Source of the DNA: Alloyangia mangrovi
GTDB taxonomy: Bacteria > Pseudomonadota > Alphaproteobacteria > Rhodobacterales > Rhodobacteraceae
Assembly (NCBI RefSeq): GCF_002300555.2
Contig: NZ_NTHN02000011.1
Coordinates: forward strand, 50,269-114,268
Direction: 5' to 3'
Length of the DNA: 64,000 nucleotides
In this document: piece by piece, positions 48,825-59,661 of the stretch
How positions within the stretch are numbered: the first letter of the stretch is position 1
Layout: every line of letters begins with the position of its first letter
Notes under the pieces: generated by a model
What the model saw: only the letters and a program-made list of their open reading frames with translations
The model's database searches: none
What the model was told of the DNA's origin: nothing
Program-made: the position numbers and the translations under genes

Positions 48825-48941
48825 TCAGCGCTTCGGCAGATGCAGGGTGATCTCCTGCGCCTCTGCCTGCGGCAGGCTCCACAAGAGCCCCCAGAGCAGC
48901 GTGGCGATCAGGATCAGATGCATGGCATTCATCAAGGACAT
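48825..48941 (-). CDS. 38-aa small membrane protein
   Basis: ATG 48941 has GGAGGAGAG 3-6 nt upstream. The peptide has a single hydrophobic helix (MHLILIATLLWGLLWSLP) and a short tail ending EITLHLPKR. The strong ribosome-binding site and helix argue for a real small protein. No family recognised. It lies about 105 bp upstream of the MscS gene on the same strand and may be co-transcribed. Confidence 0.5.
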   Translation of the reverse strand: MSLMNAMHLILIATLLWGLLWSLPQAEAQEITLHLPKR

Positions 48942-49056
48942 CGTCTCTCCTCCAATGCGGTAACAAAACTACGCGCCGCCTCCGCGAAAGTTCCAATCGT
49001 TGCAGCCGCGCGCGCGACGGGTTGATCGGCGCGCGGCAAAGGAGTATCCCCGCGGC

Positions 49057-49143
49057 ATGACTCGGCTTCTTGACCTCGGCGACCGCGTGCGTCTGCGCGA
49101 ACGGTTCCACGGCGCGAACTTCACGGTTCTGGCGCGCCTATAA
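49057..49143 (+). CDS. 28-aa ORF upstream of leuC, possible leader peptide
   Basis: ATG 49057 to TAA 49141 encodes [17 protein letters not shown]... with six Leu in 28 codons; AAAGGAG lies 12 nt upstream, slightly far. It ends about 90 nt before leuC, and a GC-rich inverted sequence at 49155-49178 lies between. Leucine enrichment is suggestive of attenuation, but the Leu codons are scattered, without a run as in classical leuL. Low confidence. Confidence 0.25.
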   Translation: MTRLLDLGDRVRLRERFHGANFTVLARL

Positions 49144-49234
49144 GGCTGTCTTGCAGCCCGCCCCGGCGCGGGGGCTTTCGACCTGCGCCAAGCCCAGCCA
49201 AATTCCAAGACATCTACACCCCGAGAGGACCCCC

Positions 49235-50656
<1,422 letters not shown>

Positions 50657-50793
50657 GCGATCCCGGGGTCCCCACGGGGACCCCTTCCCCAAGTCCGGCG
50701 GATCCGGCCGGGCACCCGCGCAGCCACATGCCCCGTGCATGAGTTGTGCATCAGATGTGCCCCCGGACCCGCCCCATCCCCAAGGAGGGACAG

Positions 50794-51399
50794 ATGGAAA
50801 AATTCGAGAAGCTGACCGGGATCGCGGCGCCCATGCCGCTGGTGAACATCGACACCGACATGATCATCCCCAAGCAGTTCCTGAAGACGATCAAGCGCTC
50901 CGGCCTCGGCGTGCATGCCTTCGACGAGATGCGCTACCTCGACGACGGCTCGGAAAACCCCGAGTTCGTGCTGAACCAGCCCGCCTACCGCGAGGCCTCG
51001 GTGATCGTCGCCGGCGACAACTTCGGCTGCGGCTCGTCGCGCGAACACGCCCCTTGGGCGCTGGCCGACTTCGGCATCAAGGTGGTGATCTCCACCTCCT
51101 TCGCCGACATCTTCTACAACAACTGCTTCAAGAACGGCATGCTGCCCATCGTCATGCCGCAGGACGTCGTGGACGTGCTGATGAAGGATGCCGAGAAGGG
51201 CGCCAACGCCCGCATGACCGTGGATCTGGAGAACCAGGTGGTCACCACCTCGGACGGCGAGGAATTCGCCTTTGAAGTCGACCCCTTCCGCAAGCACTGC
51301 CTGGTCGAGGGGCTCGACGACATCGGCCTGACCATGGAAAAGGCCGGAGCCATCGACAGCTTCGAGGCACAGGCCGCGCAGTCCCGCCCCTGGGTCTGA
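50794..51399 (+). CDS. leuD: 3-isopropylmalate dehydratase small subunit
   Basis: A 201-aa swivelling-domain subunit pairing with Leu[56 protein letters not shown] and the C-terminal F-x-x-x-C segment [11 protein letters not shown] are diagnostic. ATG 50794 with AAGGAGGGACAG upstream. Ends at a strong intrinsic terminator (51425). Confidence 0.96.
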   Translation: MEKFEKLTGIAAPMPLVNIDTDMIIPKQFLKTIKRSGLGVHAFDEMRYLDDGSENPEFVLNQPAYREASVIVAGDNFGCGSSREHAPWALADFGIKVVISTSFADIFYNNCFKNGMLPIVMPQDVVDVLMKDAEKGANARMTVDLENQVVTTSDGEEFAFEVDPFRKHCLVEGLDDIGLTMEKAGAIDSFEAQAAQSRPWV

Positions 51400-51424
51400 G
51401 CCTCCGGCACGCGCCGCGAACACG

Positions 51425-51454
51425 AAGGGCTGTCCCCGCGGGGACAGCCCTTTT
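51425..51454 (+). terminator. Intrinsic terminator after leuD
   Basis: AAGGGCTGTCCCC-gc-GGGGACAGCCC followed by TTTT: a near-perfect stem with T-tract, 25 bp after the leuD stop. Confidence 0.92.
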
Positions 51455-51499
51455 CCATTCTCCCCCAACACTTCGCGGGCCCCGCCCTTGGGCTGCCTC

Positions 51500-51603
51500 C
51501 GGCGGGGATATTTGACCCTAGAAGAAGCCGCGGCCCGTATTTCTTCTAGGCTCAAGTATCCCGGGGGAGTCGCGCGCAGCGCGGCGGGGGCAGAGCCCCC
51601 TTC
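51500..51603. repeat. Intergenic palindromic repeat, copy 5 of 5
   Basis: GGCGGGGATATTTGACCCTAGAAGAAG and TTCTTCTAGGCTCAAGTATCCCGGG arms, then CGCGC-GCA-GCGCG and GGGGGC-AGAG-CCCCC hairpins. It lies between the convergent leuD and atoA genes. Its left arm is almost identical to copy 1 at 2637. Confidence 0.75.
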
Positions 51604-51608
51604 CTGCC

Positions 51609-52290
51609 TCAACAGCTGCGCGTCAGGTCCATCGCCGGGACATCCCCCGTCACGATCAGCGCCGCGCCGGTCGCCGCGCGCACCTCGCCCACTGTGACGC
51701 CCGGGGCGGTCTCGATCAGGTGCAGCCCGTCCTCCTCGGGGCGGATCACCGCCATTTCGGTGACAATGAGATCGACCCGCCGCTTGGCGGTCAACGGCAG
51801 GGTGCATTCCGGCACGATCTTCGGTGTGCCGTCCTTGGCCGCATGGATCATCGCCACGATCACCCGCTTCGCCCCGGTTACCAGATCCATCGCCCCCCCC
51901 CATGCCGGGTACGTAGACCCCGGGAATCATCCAGTTTGCGAGATAGCCGCGCTCATCGACCTGCAGCCCGCCCAGCACCGTCAGGTCGAGATGCCCGCCG
52001 CGGATCAGACCGAAGGAAAAGGCGCTGTCGATGGTCGAGGCCCCCGGCACCGCCGAAACGAAGCTGCCGCCCGCGTCGGTGAGATGGCGGTCCGACATGC
52101 CCTCGGGCGGGCGCCGCCCCATGCCCACCACGCCGTTCTCGGCCTGGAAGAAGACGCCCATGCCCTCGTCGAGGTGGTCCGACACCAGCGTCGGGATGCC
52201 GATGCCGAGGTTGACCAGCGTGTGCGGCTTCACCTCGGCAGCGCAGCGACGGGCGATGAGCTCCTTGGGACCCATAACTGCCTCGGTCAT
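51609..52290 (-). CDS. atoA: CoA-transferase subunit B (acetate/acetoacetate CoA-transferase beta); one frameshift
   Basis: About 226 aa after correction. NLGIGIPTLVSDHL, FFQAENGVVGMGRRP carrying the catalytic Glu, [33 protein letters not shown]. A run of nine C at 51893-51901 should be eight; without correction the protein loses its C-terminal ~95 residues. It overlaps the upstream subunit A gene by ATGA. Transfers CoA from acetyl- or succinyl-CoA to acetoacetate. Confidence 0.9.
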
Positions 52291-52940
52291 GCCACCCTCC
52301 GGATCACGTGATCGACCAATGCGCCGGGGGTCTTCACCGCGTCGGGCGGGATCATCCCCACCGGCACGATCTCCTCGGGCTCGGCGATGACGGTCTTCGC
52401 CGCCAGCGCCATGATCGGATTGAAATTTGTCGCGGTGAGCATGTAGGTCAGGTTGCCCACGTAATCGCAGCTGCGCGCAGCGATCAGCGCGAAATCGGCC
52501 CTGAGCGGCGGCTCGAGCAGGTAGGGCTTGCCCTCGACCTCGATCACCCGCTTGCCCTCGGCCACCCTGGTGCCCAACCCGGTCGGCGTCAGCACCCCGC
52601 CGAGACCCACGCCCGCCGCGCGGATGCGCTCCACCAGCGTTCCCTGCGGCACCAGCTCGACCTCGAGGGTGCCCGCGGCCATCTGCTCCTGCACATCGGG
52701 ATTGAGGCCGATGTGGCTGCCGATGAACTTGCGCAGGCAGCGTGCCTTGACCAGCGGGCCGACGCCGCAGTCGGGACGCGCCGCGTCGTTGACGATGACG
52801 GTAAGATCGCGGCGTCCCGAGGCCGCCAGCGCCGCCACCACCCGGTCCGGCGTGCCTACTCCCATGAAGCCCGAGAGCATCACGCTCGCCCCATCCGGGA
52901 TCAGCGCCACCGCTTCCTCCACTGTCAGTGCCTGGTACAT
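52287..52940 (-). CDS. atoD: CoA-transferase subunit A (acetate/acetoacetate CoA-transferase alpha)
   Basis: A 217-aa class I CoA-transferase alpha subunit: PDGASVMLSGFMGVGTPDRVV, FIGSHIGLNPDVQEQMAAGTLEVELVPQGTLVERIRAAGVGLGGVLTPTG, and SCDYVGNLTYMLTATNFNPIMALAA. ATG 52940 with GGAGGGAGC upstream. First gene of the two-gene operon with atoA. It lies on the opposite strand to the leucine genes and separates leuD from leuB. Confidence 0.92.
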   Translation of the reverse strand: MYQALTVEEAVALIPDGASVMLSGFMGVGTPDRVVAALAASGRRDLTVIVNDAARPDCGVGPLVKARCLRKFIGSHIGLNPDVQEQMAAGTLEVELVPQGTLVERIRAAGVGLGGVLTPTGLGTRVAEGKRVIEVEGKPYLLEPPLRADFALIAARSCDYVGNLTYMLTATNFNPIMALAAKTVIAEPEEIVPVGMIPPDAVKTPGALVDHVIRRVA

Positions 52941-53463
52941 TGCCGCTCCCTCCGGGTGTCGCTCTGGCATCGGTCAGACCATGGAAACTCTGCGGTCGGC
53001 CTTGCGACAGGTCAAACATCTTGGAATTCACCCTGAAGGTGACTATGACGCAGCGCAGCTCGCGCGTGCCGCGCGAGACCCGGCCCAGCCTTCTTCAGGC
53101 ACACCCGGTTCGGGTCGGTTTCCGTAGTGATTTCCATTGTAAAACAACAGGAAAGAGACAGGAAACCATCCCGGGCGCCGCCGTGCCCCGCGCCTCGGAC
53201 GACGCGCGCTCGCGCGACACTCTCCCGGCATCGGCATTAGGGGTTGATGCAATTTCGCACCTTTTCGACCATGAAACCGCCAGATTTCGCGCGTCCCTTT
53301 CGGGCACACTTGCCGCGCGCTCGGAAAGAAGGCAGAAATTGGGCAATAATGAGGCAATCCGCCAGCGCGGCGGGGTCAGTGAACAACAAGGGTGCAGATC
53401 AGCACCCGAAGGGCGACAGGGATGCGGGACAGCATCCGGTCCGGCACGACCGAAAGGGCAGAG
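52941..53463. other. Gene-free divergent region between atoD and the 53464 gene
   Basis: 523 bp without a gene I can support. An AT-rich stretch at 53124-53160 contains TTGT-AAA-ACAA (53137-53147), a small inverted repeat that could belong to a promoter or operator. A second AT-rich patch lies at 53325-53360. Open frames through it have no coding signature. Confidence 0.5.
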
Positions 53464-54300
53464 ATGGTGATCACGCGCTTTGTCAAAGCGGCTGTACGCG
53501 CCATTGCAGTGGCCTTGGTCATTGCGATGCCCGCGGTCATGCTGCCCGGCGGCGCGGACATGGCGCAGATCACGGCACTGCTCGCGCTGGTCGCGGCGCT
53601 GCTGACCTTTGTCGAATACGTCGGCGACTACCCCTCGATCATCGAGTTCCGCGACGCCCCTCCGTTCAACCGGCTGCGCTTTCTCGCGCTGCTCACCACG
53701 GTGCTCGTGCTCACCCTGATCAGCCGGGGCGAGATCGTTCCGTCGCCACTGACGAACGCGCTCGACCGCGTTGCGACCGCGGCGGGCCACTGGCTCGATT
53801 TCCCCTTCTCCCCGGTGCGGCTGATGGTGCTGCTGGCCACCAACGAGATGGGCCCCAAGGACGTCGACCGCATCCGCAGCTACGCCGGGCTGGCCTATGC
53901 GCTCTCGCTTGTCAGCGTGATCGGCTTCGTGCTGGTGGTACGGCTGCTGAACTGGCCGATCCGCCATGGCGCTTTCAACTTCTGGGTGAACCTGCCGCTC
54001 TTCGATCCAACCGTCGGCAAGGATGTGCTCTACCGGCTCAACCGCGACGGCAATGTTAACGTGGCCTTAGGGGTTCTTCTGCCATTCCTGATCCCGGCGG
54101 TGATGAAGCTGGCTTCGCAGACGATCAACCTGCTGTCGCTGACCGAGCCGCAGACCCTGATCTGGACGATAAGCGCATGGGCCTTCCTTCCGGCAAGCCT
54201 GATCATGCGCGGTGTGGCGCTGGCGCGCATCGCCGCCCTGATCGAGGAAAAGCGCCGCCGCGCCTACGCGCAGGCGGAGGCCGAGGTGCAGACCGTCTGA
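53464..54300 (+). CDS. Hypothetical membrane protein
   Basis: A 278-aa protein with about five membrane helices (about 5-28, 33-55, 68-88, 140-160, 195-230 and 245-265 are hydrophobic) and charged ends. I do not recognise a family. Rhodobacteraceae often carry such a gene between leuD and leuB. ATG 53464 is the conserved-looking start; in-frame ATG 53422 is an alternative. It ends 18 bp before the start chosen for the next gene, so the two are probably co-transcribed. Confidence 0.72.
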   Translation: MVITRFVKAAVRAIAVALVIAMPAVMLPGGADMAQITALLALVAALLTFVEYVGDYPSIIEFRDAPPFNRLRFLALLTTVLVLTLISRGEIVPSPLTNALDRVATAAGHWLDFPFSPVRLMVLLATNEMGPKDVDRIRSYAGLAYALSLVSVIGFVLVVRLLNWPIRHGAFNFWVNLPLFDPTVGKDVLYRLNRDGNVNVALGVLLPFLIPAVMKLASQTINLLSLTEPQTLIWTISAWAFLPASLIMRGVALARIAALIEEKRRRAYAQAEAEVQTV

Positions 54301-54317
54301 GCCGGCTGCGGGCGCTT

Positions 54318-55286
54318 GTGTGCGCCATCCCTCTGACCACCTGCCTGCTGCTTGCCGCCGCGCTGCCGGTAAGGGCCGAAGAGGTCACCCTCGCCACCTG
54401 GCACGCCGATCTCAGCCGCAAGGGCCCCGGCCTGCTGCTCCGCGACCTTGCCGAGATGCGCCCGCCCCTGCCCTCTGTGCTGGACGAGATCGCCGCGGCA
54501 GAGGCCGATCTCTTGCTGCTGACCGACATGGATTTCGACCTCGGCCTTTCGGCGCTGACCGAACTGCAGGCCCGGCTGAAGGAGCGCGACGCCTCCTATC
54601 CCCATGTCTTCGCCCTCAGGCCGAATTCCGGCATGGCAAGTGGCGCCGATCTCGACGGCGACGGCCGGCTTGGCGGGCCGCGCGATGCGCAGGGCTACGG
54701 CGAGTTCACCGGCCAGCACGGCATGGCGCTGCTGTCGCGGTGGCCGGTCACACTGGTCGAGGATTTCTCGGCACTGCTCTGGCGCGACCTGCCCGGCAGC
54801 CGGATGTTGGCCACGGACCCTGCGGCGCATGTGCAACGGTTGTCCTCGACCGGCCACTGGGTGCTTCGGCTGGAGACCGGCTCCGGCCCGCTGTTGCTCT
54901 TCTGCTTTGCCGCCACGCCACCGGTCTTCGACGGGCCGGAGGATCGCAATGGCCGACGCAACGCGGATGAGATCGCGCTCTGGTCGCGCTACATGGATGG
55001 CGCGCTCGGCCCTCCGCCTGCCGCGCCTTACCTCTTGATCGGAAACGGCAATCTTGATCCGCAGCAGGGCGATGGCCTGCATGGGGAGATGCAGGAGCGG
55101 CTTGCGGATCCGCGTCTTCAGGACCCGCTGCCGGGACTGCCCACCGCCCTTTGGCCCAGCACTGGACCGCTGCGGGTCAGCTACATCCTGCCCTCGGCCG
55201 ACGTGAAGGTGAGCCATTCGCAGGTCAGGGAGCCGCTGCCGGACCAGGCGCACCGGCTGGTGAGGGTCACGCTTTCGTTTCCCTGA
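54318..55286 (+). CDS. Endonuclease/exonuclease/phosphatase-like exported protein
   Basis: About 322 aa with a signal peptide (VCAIPLTTCLLLAAALPVRAEE) and an EEP-type fold: LATWHADLSRKG, LLLLTDMDFD (usual catalytic Glu here Asp), QHGMALLSRWPV, LIGNGNLDP (GDFN-like) and a final ADVKVSHSQV where SDH is usual. Several active-site residues are substituted, so enzymatic activity is uncertain. The start is unclear: GTG 54318 is chosen because it precedes the signal peptide, and no good Shine-Dalgarno is seen. Probably co-transcribed with the preceding gene. Confidence 0.7.
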   Translation: MCAIPLTTCLLLAAALPVRAEEVTLATWHADLSRKGPGLLLRDLAEMRPPLPSVLDEIAAAEADLLLLTDMDFDLGLSALTELQARLKERDASYPHVFALRPNSGMASGADLDGDGRLGGPRDAQGYGEFTGQHGMALLSRWPVTLVEDFSALLWRDLPGSRMLATDPAAHVQRLSSTGHWVLRLETGSGPLLLFCFAATPPVFDGPEDRNGRRNADEIALWSRYMDGALGPPPAAPYLLIGNGNLDPQQGDGLHGEMQERLADPRLQDPLPGLPTALWPSTGPLRVSYILPSADVKVSHSQVREPLPDQAHRLVRVTLSFP

Positions 55287-55368
55287 AATTGCGAAACGCC
55301 CCTGATTTCTTGACCATTCCGCCCCTCTCCGCTAGGCGATTGCGCAACATTCCGAGGAGAGACTTTCC

Positions 55369-56475
55369 ATGAGCAACCCTTCGCTTCTCATCCTGCCCGG
55401 CGACGGCATCGGCCCCGAGGTGATGGCAGAGGTCCGCCGTGTCATCGACTGGTTCGGCGACAAGCGCGGCCTGAAATTCGATGTCAGCGAAGACCTCGTG
55501 GGCGGCTGCGCCTATGACGCGCATGGCACGCCGCTGACCGACGAGACCATGGCCAAGGCGCAGGAAGTGGACGCCGTTCTGCTCGGCGCCGTGGGCGGCC
55601 CGAAATACGACAAGCTCGACTTCTCGGTGAAGCCCGAGCGCGGCCTGCTGCGCCTGCGCAAGGAAATGGACCTTTACGCCAACCTGCGCCCCGCCCAGTG
55701 CTTCGACGCGCTGGCCGACTTCTCGTCGCTGAAAAAGGACGTGGTGGCGGGTCTCGACATCATGATCATCCGCGAGTTGACCTCGGGTGTCTACTTCGGT
55801 GAGCCCCGCGGCATCATCAAGGAAGGCAACGAGCGCGTCGGCATCAACACCCAGCGCTACACCGAGAGCGAGATCGCCCGAGTGGCCCGCTCCGCCTTCG
55901 AGATGGCGCGCAAGCGGAACAACAAGGTCTGCTCCATGGAGAAGGCCAACGTGATGGAATCGGGCATCCTGTGGCGCGACGTCGTGCAGGAAATCCACGA
56001 CGCCGAGTATCCCGACGTGGAACTGAGCCACATGTACGCCGACGCCGGCGCCATGCAGCTCACCCGCTGGCCCAAGCAGTTCGACGTGATCGTCACCGAC
56101 AACCTCTTCGGCGACCTGCTGTCCGACCTCGCGGCGATGCTGACCGGCTCGCTCGGCATGCTGCCCTCGGCCTCGCTGGGTGCGCCGATGGCCAACGGCC
56201 GTCCCAAGGCGCTCTACGAGCCGGTGCACGGCTCGGCCCCCGACATCGCCGGCCAGGGCAAGGCGAACCCTATCGCCTGCATCCTCAGCTTCGCTATGGC
56301 GCTGCGCTACAGCTTCGACAAGGGCGACGAGGCGACCCGCCTCGAGCAGGCGATCGAAGCCGTTCTCGCCAAGGGCTACCGCACCGCGGACCTGCTCGGC
56401 GAGGAAGGCAAGCAGCCGGTCTCGACCTCGGAAATGGGCACCGCGATCCTCGAGGCGCTCGACGAGAGCCTCTGA
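55369..56475 (+). CDS. leuB: 3-isopropylmalate dehydrogenase
   Basis: A 368-aa NAD-dependent oxidative decarboxylase of leucine synthesis. [66 protein letters not shown] (catalytic Lys), [16 protein letters not shown] (metal Asp) and [19 protein letters not shown]. Preceded by AGGAGAG. Followed by an intrinsic terminator. Confidence 0.96.
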   Translation: MSNPSLLILPGDGIGPEVMAEVRRVIDWFGDKRGLKFDVSEDLVGGCAYDAHGTPLTDETMAKAQEVDAVLLGAVGGPKYDKLDFSVKPERGLLRLRKEMDLYANLRPAQCFDALADFSSLKKDVVAGLDIMIIRELTSGVYFGEPRGIIKEGNERVGINTQRYTESEIARVARSAFEMARKRNNKVCSMEKANVMESGILWRDVVQEIHDAEYPDVELSHMYADAGAMQLTRWPKQFDVIVTDNLFGDLLSDLAAMLTGSLGMLPSASLGAPMANGRPKALYEPVHGSAPDIAGQGKANPIACILSFAMALRYSFDKGDEATRLEQAIEAVLAKGYRTADLLGEEGKQPVSTSEMGTAILEALDESL

Positions 56476-56500
56476 GCCGCACCTGCGGTGAACGATTGAG

Positions 56501-56527
56501 CGGGGCGGCCAAGGGCCGCCCCGTTTT
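56501..56527 (+). terminator. Intrinsic terminator after leuB
   Basis: CGGGGCGGCC-aag-GGCCGCCCCG followed by TTTT, 25 bp after the leuB stop: a 10-bp perfect stem. Confidence 0.92.
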
Positions 56528-56596
56528 CATGTTCCGCACGGTCCTTCGTTGAATTCCCACCATTTGGCGCTAACCCTTGGCTCCAAGTCGGAACGA

Positions 56597-57598
56597 ATGG
56601 ACCAGCACATGGGATCTAACGCAAAAGGCGCGCTCATCGCGCTGATTACCTTTGGCATTTACTCGACTCACGACGTCATCGTGAAATTCCTCGGCGCCGA
56701 CTACAGCCCAGTGCAGATCGTCTTCTTCTCGGTGTTGCTGAGCTTCCCGCTGGTCAGCCTCATGCTGATCCGCGACACGACCGCCGGCAACCTGCGCCCG
56801 ATCCATCCGTGGTGGACCGCCCTGCGCACCGTCTCGGCGGTGATCACCGGGCTCTGCGCCTTCTACGCCTTCTCGGTGCTGCCGCTGGCGCAGACCTATG
56901 CGATCATCTTCGCGCAGCCGCTGCTGATCACCGTGCTGGCGATCCCCATCCTTGGCGAGCAGGTGCGCCTTCGCCGCTGGATGGCGGTTCTGGTGGGTCT
57001 GGCGGGGGTCATCGTGGTGCTGCGCCCCGGCGCCACCGAGCTGACGCTGGGCCATGCCGCCGCGCTGGTGGCAGCGGTCTTCGGCAGCCTTTCGTCGATC
57101 ATCGTGCGCAAAATCGGCCAGGAGGAGCGCTCGGTTGTGCTGCTGCTATACCCGATGATGGCGAACTTCATCATCATGGGCTGCGCCCTGCCGTTCGTCT
57201 ATCACCCGATGCCGATCGAGCATCTTGGCGGCGTCGCGCTGATGGCGCTTCTGGCGTTGGCCGGTGGTGCGCTGCTGATCACCGCCTACCGCTCGGGCGA
57301 GGCGGTGATCGTCGCCCCGATGCAATACTCGCAACTCCTCTGGGCCACGCTTTATGGCGCGCTCTTCTTCAACGAATATCCCGATTCCATCACCCTTCTC
57401 GGGGCGGTGCTGATCATCGGCAGCGGCGTCTATATCGTGCTGCGCGAGGGCCGTGCGAAGTCCTCCGAGAACACCCCGGTGCTGCGCACGCGCACCCGGA
57501 TCGAGTTTGGAACCACGCTGCGGGTCGGCCCTCTGCTGCGCATGATGAAAAGGCGTGAAAAAGGGGCGAATAGGCCCTTGCCAAAGACCGGAGCCTAG
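56597..57598 (+). CDS. EamA/DMT superfamily transporter
   Basis: About 333 aa with ten membrane helices and two EamA repeats: first LIALITFGIYSTHDVIVKFLGADY..., second ALVAAVFGSLSSIIVRKIGQEERSV.... A long charged C-terminal tail (about 300-333) is cytosolic. Substrate unknown. Start ATG 56597 or 56609; no strong Shine-Dalgarno discriminates between them. Confidence 0.87.
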   Translation: MDQHMGSNAKGALIALITFGIYSTHDVIVKFLGADYSPVQIVFFSVLLSFPLVSLMLIRDTTAGNLRPIHPWWTALRTVSAVITGLCAFYAFSVLPLAQTYAIIFAQPLLITVLAIPILGEQVRLRRWMAVLVGLAGVIVVLRPGATELTLGHAAALVAAVFGSLSSIIVRKIGQEERSVVLLLYPMMANFIIMGCALPFVYHPMPIEHLGGVALMALLALAGGALLITAYRSGEAVIVAPMQYSQLLWATLYGALFFNEYPDSITLLGAVLIIGSGVYIVLREGRAKSSENTPVLRTRTRIEFGTTLRVGPLLRMMKRREKGANRPLPKTGA

Positions 57599-57618
57599 GG
57601 TACTCCGCGCGGCACGGT

Positions 57619-57695
57619 CGGAGTGTAGCTCAGCCTGGTAGAGCACTGTCTTCGGGAGGCAGGGGCCGGAGGTTCGAATCCTCTCACTCCGACCA
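57619..57695 (+). tRNA. tRNA-Pro(CGG)
   Basis: A 77-nt cloverleaf: acceptor CGGAGTG/CACTCCG, D-arm GCTC..GAGC, anticodon stem CTGTC/GGCAG with loop TTCGGGA (anticodon CGG at the 34-36 positions), T-arm GGAGG-TTCGAAT-CCTCT and encoded ACCA. A73 fits tRNA-Pro. Confidence 0.93.
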
Positions 57696-57701
57696 TTTAC
57701 A

Positions 57702-57727
57702 CAAAGGCGCCCTTCGGGGCGCCTTTT
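57702..57727 (+). terminator. Intrinsic terminator after tRNA-Pro
   Basis: CAAAGGCGCCC-ttc-GGGGCGCCTTTTG hairpin with a T-tract, 7 nt after the tRNA. Confidence 0.85.
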
Positions 57728-57802
57728 GTGTTTTCGGTGCCAAGATCGGCGACCTGCGCGAGCCGGTTTTGCGGCCTTCTGCCCTCACTCAGGGGCCGGC
57801 AG

Positions 57803-57830
57803 AAAAAAAAGGCGGGCCCAAAGGCCCGCC
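57803..57830 (-). terminator. Intrinsic terminator of the opp operon
   Basis: On the minus strand GGCGGGCC-tttg-GGCCCGCC is followed by eight T. It begins 25 nt after the oppDF stop. Confidence 0.9.
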
Positions 57831-57854
57831 CCTGTCTTTGGCTCTGCGCCCCCT

Positions 57855-59660
57855 TCAGGCCGCGTCGGACTTCATGATCCGTTCGAGGTCGTCATGCTCG
57901 GCCACGTAATGGCCCGGCGCGATCTGGTCGAGCTGCGGCACGTAGTCCACGTCACCCGCCGCCAACCGCGAGGGCAGGAAGCGCAGTGCCGCCTTGGCAT
58001 CGAGCGGCGAAGGCAGCTCGCCGGGCAGGCGGATGCGGGTGCGCGCACGCTCCGCCACCGGGTCGGGGATCGGCACGGCCGAAATCAGCGACTGGGTGTA
58101 GGGATGCGCGGGCTGCGCGCAGATCGTCTCGGCGTCGCCCATCTCGACCACGCGGCCGAGGTAGAGCACCATGATGCGGTTCGAGATCTCGCGCACCACC
58201 GACAGGTCGTGCGAGATGAACAGCATCGACATGCCGAACTCGGCCTGAAGCTCCTTCAGCAGCTTCACGATTTGCGCCTGGATCGACACGTCGAGCGCCG
58301 AGACCGCCTCGTCGCAGATGATCAGCTTGGGCCGGTTGATCATCGCCCGGGCGATACCCACGCGCTGGTTCTGGCCGCCCGAGAGCTCGTGCGGGTAGCG
58401 GTTGTACTTCTCCGGCTCCAGACCCACGCGGGTCATCATCTTGAGCACTTCCTCGCGCCGCTCGCTCTTGGTCAGCTCGGGGCGGTAGGTCTTCAGCGGC
58501 TCGGCGATGGAATCGGCGATGGTCATCCGCGGATCGAGGCTGGCCAGCGGGTCCTGGAAGACGATCTGAAGGTCCTTGCGTTCCTTCTTGAGCGCCTGCT
58601 TGTCCATCGCGTGCAGCGGCTTGCCAAGCCAGCTGACGTTGCCGCCGGTGGGATCGACCAGCCGCAGCACGGCGCGGGCGAGCGTGGACTTGCCGCAGCC
58701 GGACTCGCCAACGATGCCCAGCGTCTCACCGGCGCGCAGGCCGAAGCTGACGCCGTTGACCGCTTTCAGCGGCACGGTCTTGCCGAAGAGCCCGCCCTCG
58801 ATCTTGATCGGGAAGTGCACCTTCATGTCGTCGACGCGGAGGATTTCCTTGCCCTCGACCTTGCCGCCGGCCTCCCCCTTGTCGATGCGCGGCATCGAGT
58901 CGAGCAGGCGGCGGGTGTAGTCGTGGCGCGGCTGCGAGAAGATCTCGGTGACCTCGCCTTCCTCGACGAACTCGCCAAGGCGCATGACCTTGATGCGGTC
59001 GCACATGCGCGCCACCACGCCCATGTCATGGGTGATGAGGGCAATGGCGGTGCCGAGCTCGCGCTTGAGCTGGTCCATGAGGTCGAGCACCTCGGCCTGC
59101 ACGGTCACGTCAAGCGCGGTGGTCGGCTCGTCGGCGATCAGCAGCTTGGGCTCGCAGAGCATCGCCTGGGCGATCATCACGCGCTGGCGCATCCCGCCAG
59201 AAAGCTCGTGCGGATACTGCTTGAGACGACGCTTGGCTTCGGGGATCCGCACGCGCTCGAGCCAGTCGAGGCAGTGCTTCTCGGCGTCGCGGCCCGACAG
59301 GCCCCGGTGCACCTTCAGCACCTCGGCCATCTGCTCGCCCACCTTGAGGTGCGGCGTCAGCGCGGTCAGCGGGTCCTGGAAGATCATCCCGACCTTGTCG
59401 CCGCGCACCTTGTTGAGCTGCGAGACCGGCAGGTTGAGGATTTCCGAGCCCTGCAGCGTCACCGAGCCGGTGGCCCGACCGTTCTTCGGCAGCAGGCCCA
59501 TGGCCGCCATGAAGCTCTGCGACTTGCCCGAGCCCGACTCGCCGACGATGCCGAGGCATTCGCCCTCGCGGATGTCGAAGGACACGCCCTTGACCGCCTG
59601 AACACGGCCGTCCTGGGTTTCGAAACCGACCTTGAGGTCTTTCACGGAAAGAATGGTCAT
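57855..59660 (-). CDS. Fused oligopeptide/dipeptide ABC transporter ATP-binding protein (OppD-OppF type)
   Basis: A 601-aa protein carrying two complete ATPase modules. First: Walker [10 protein letters not shown] (about 40-48), signature LSGGMRQRV, Walker [13 protein letters not shown]. Second: [17 protein letters not shown] (about 335), [27 protein letters not shown]. Each ends with an oligopeptide-transport C-terminal segment ([24 protein letters not shown]...[15 protein letters not shown]). Fused OppDF-type proteins are common in alphaproteobacteria. Its start is 1 nt past the oppC stop: operon oppA-B-C-DF. Confidence 0.94.
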   Translation of the reverse strand: MTILSVKDLKVGFETQDGRVQAVKGVSFDIREGECLGIVGESGSGKSQSFMAAMGLLPKNGRATGSVTLQGSEILNLPVSQLNKVRGDKVGMIFQDPLTALTPHLKVGEQMAEVLKVHRGLSGRDAEKHCLDWLERVRIPEAKRRLKQYPHELSGGMRQRVMIAQAMLCEPKLLIADEPTTALDVTVQAEVLDLMDQLKRELGTAIALITHDMGVVARMCDRIKVMRLGEFVEEGEVTEIFSQPRHDYTRRLLDSMPRIDKGEAGGKVEGKEILRVDDMKVHFPIKIEGGLFGKTVPLKAVNGVSFGLRAGETLGIVGESGCGKSTLARAVLRLVDPTGGNVSWLGKPLHAMDKQALKKERKDLQIVFQDPLASLDPRMTIADSIAEPLKTYRPELTKSERREEVLKMMTRVGLEPEKYNRYPHELSGGQNQRVGIARAMINRPKLIICDEAVSALDVSIQAQIVKLLKELQAEFGMSMLFISHDLSVVREISNRIMVLYLGRVVEMGDAETICAQPAHPYTQSLISAVPIPDPVAERARTRIRLPGELPSPLDAKAALRFLPSRLAAGDVDYVPQLDQIAPGHYVAEHDDLERIMKSDAA

Positions 59661-59661
59661 G

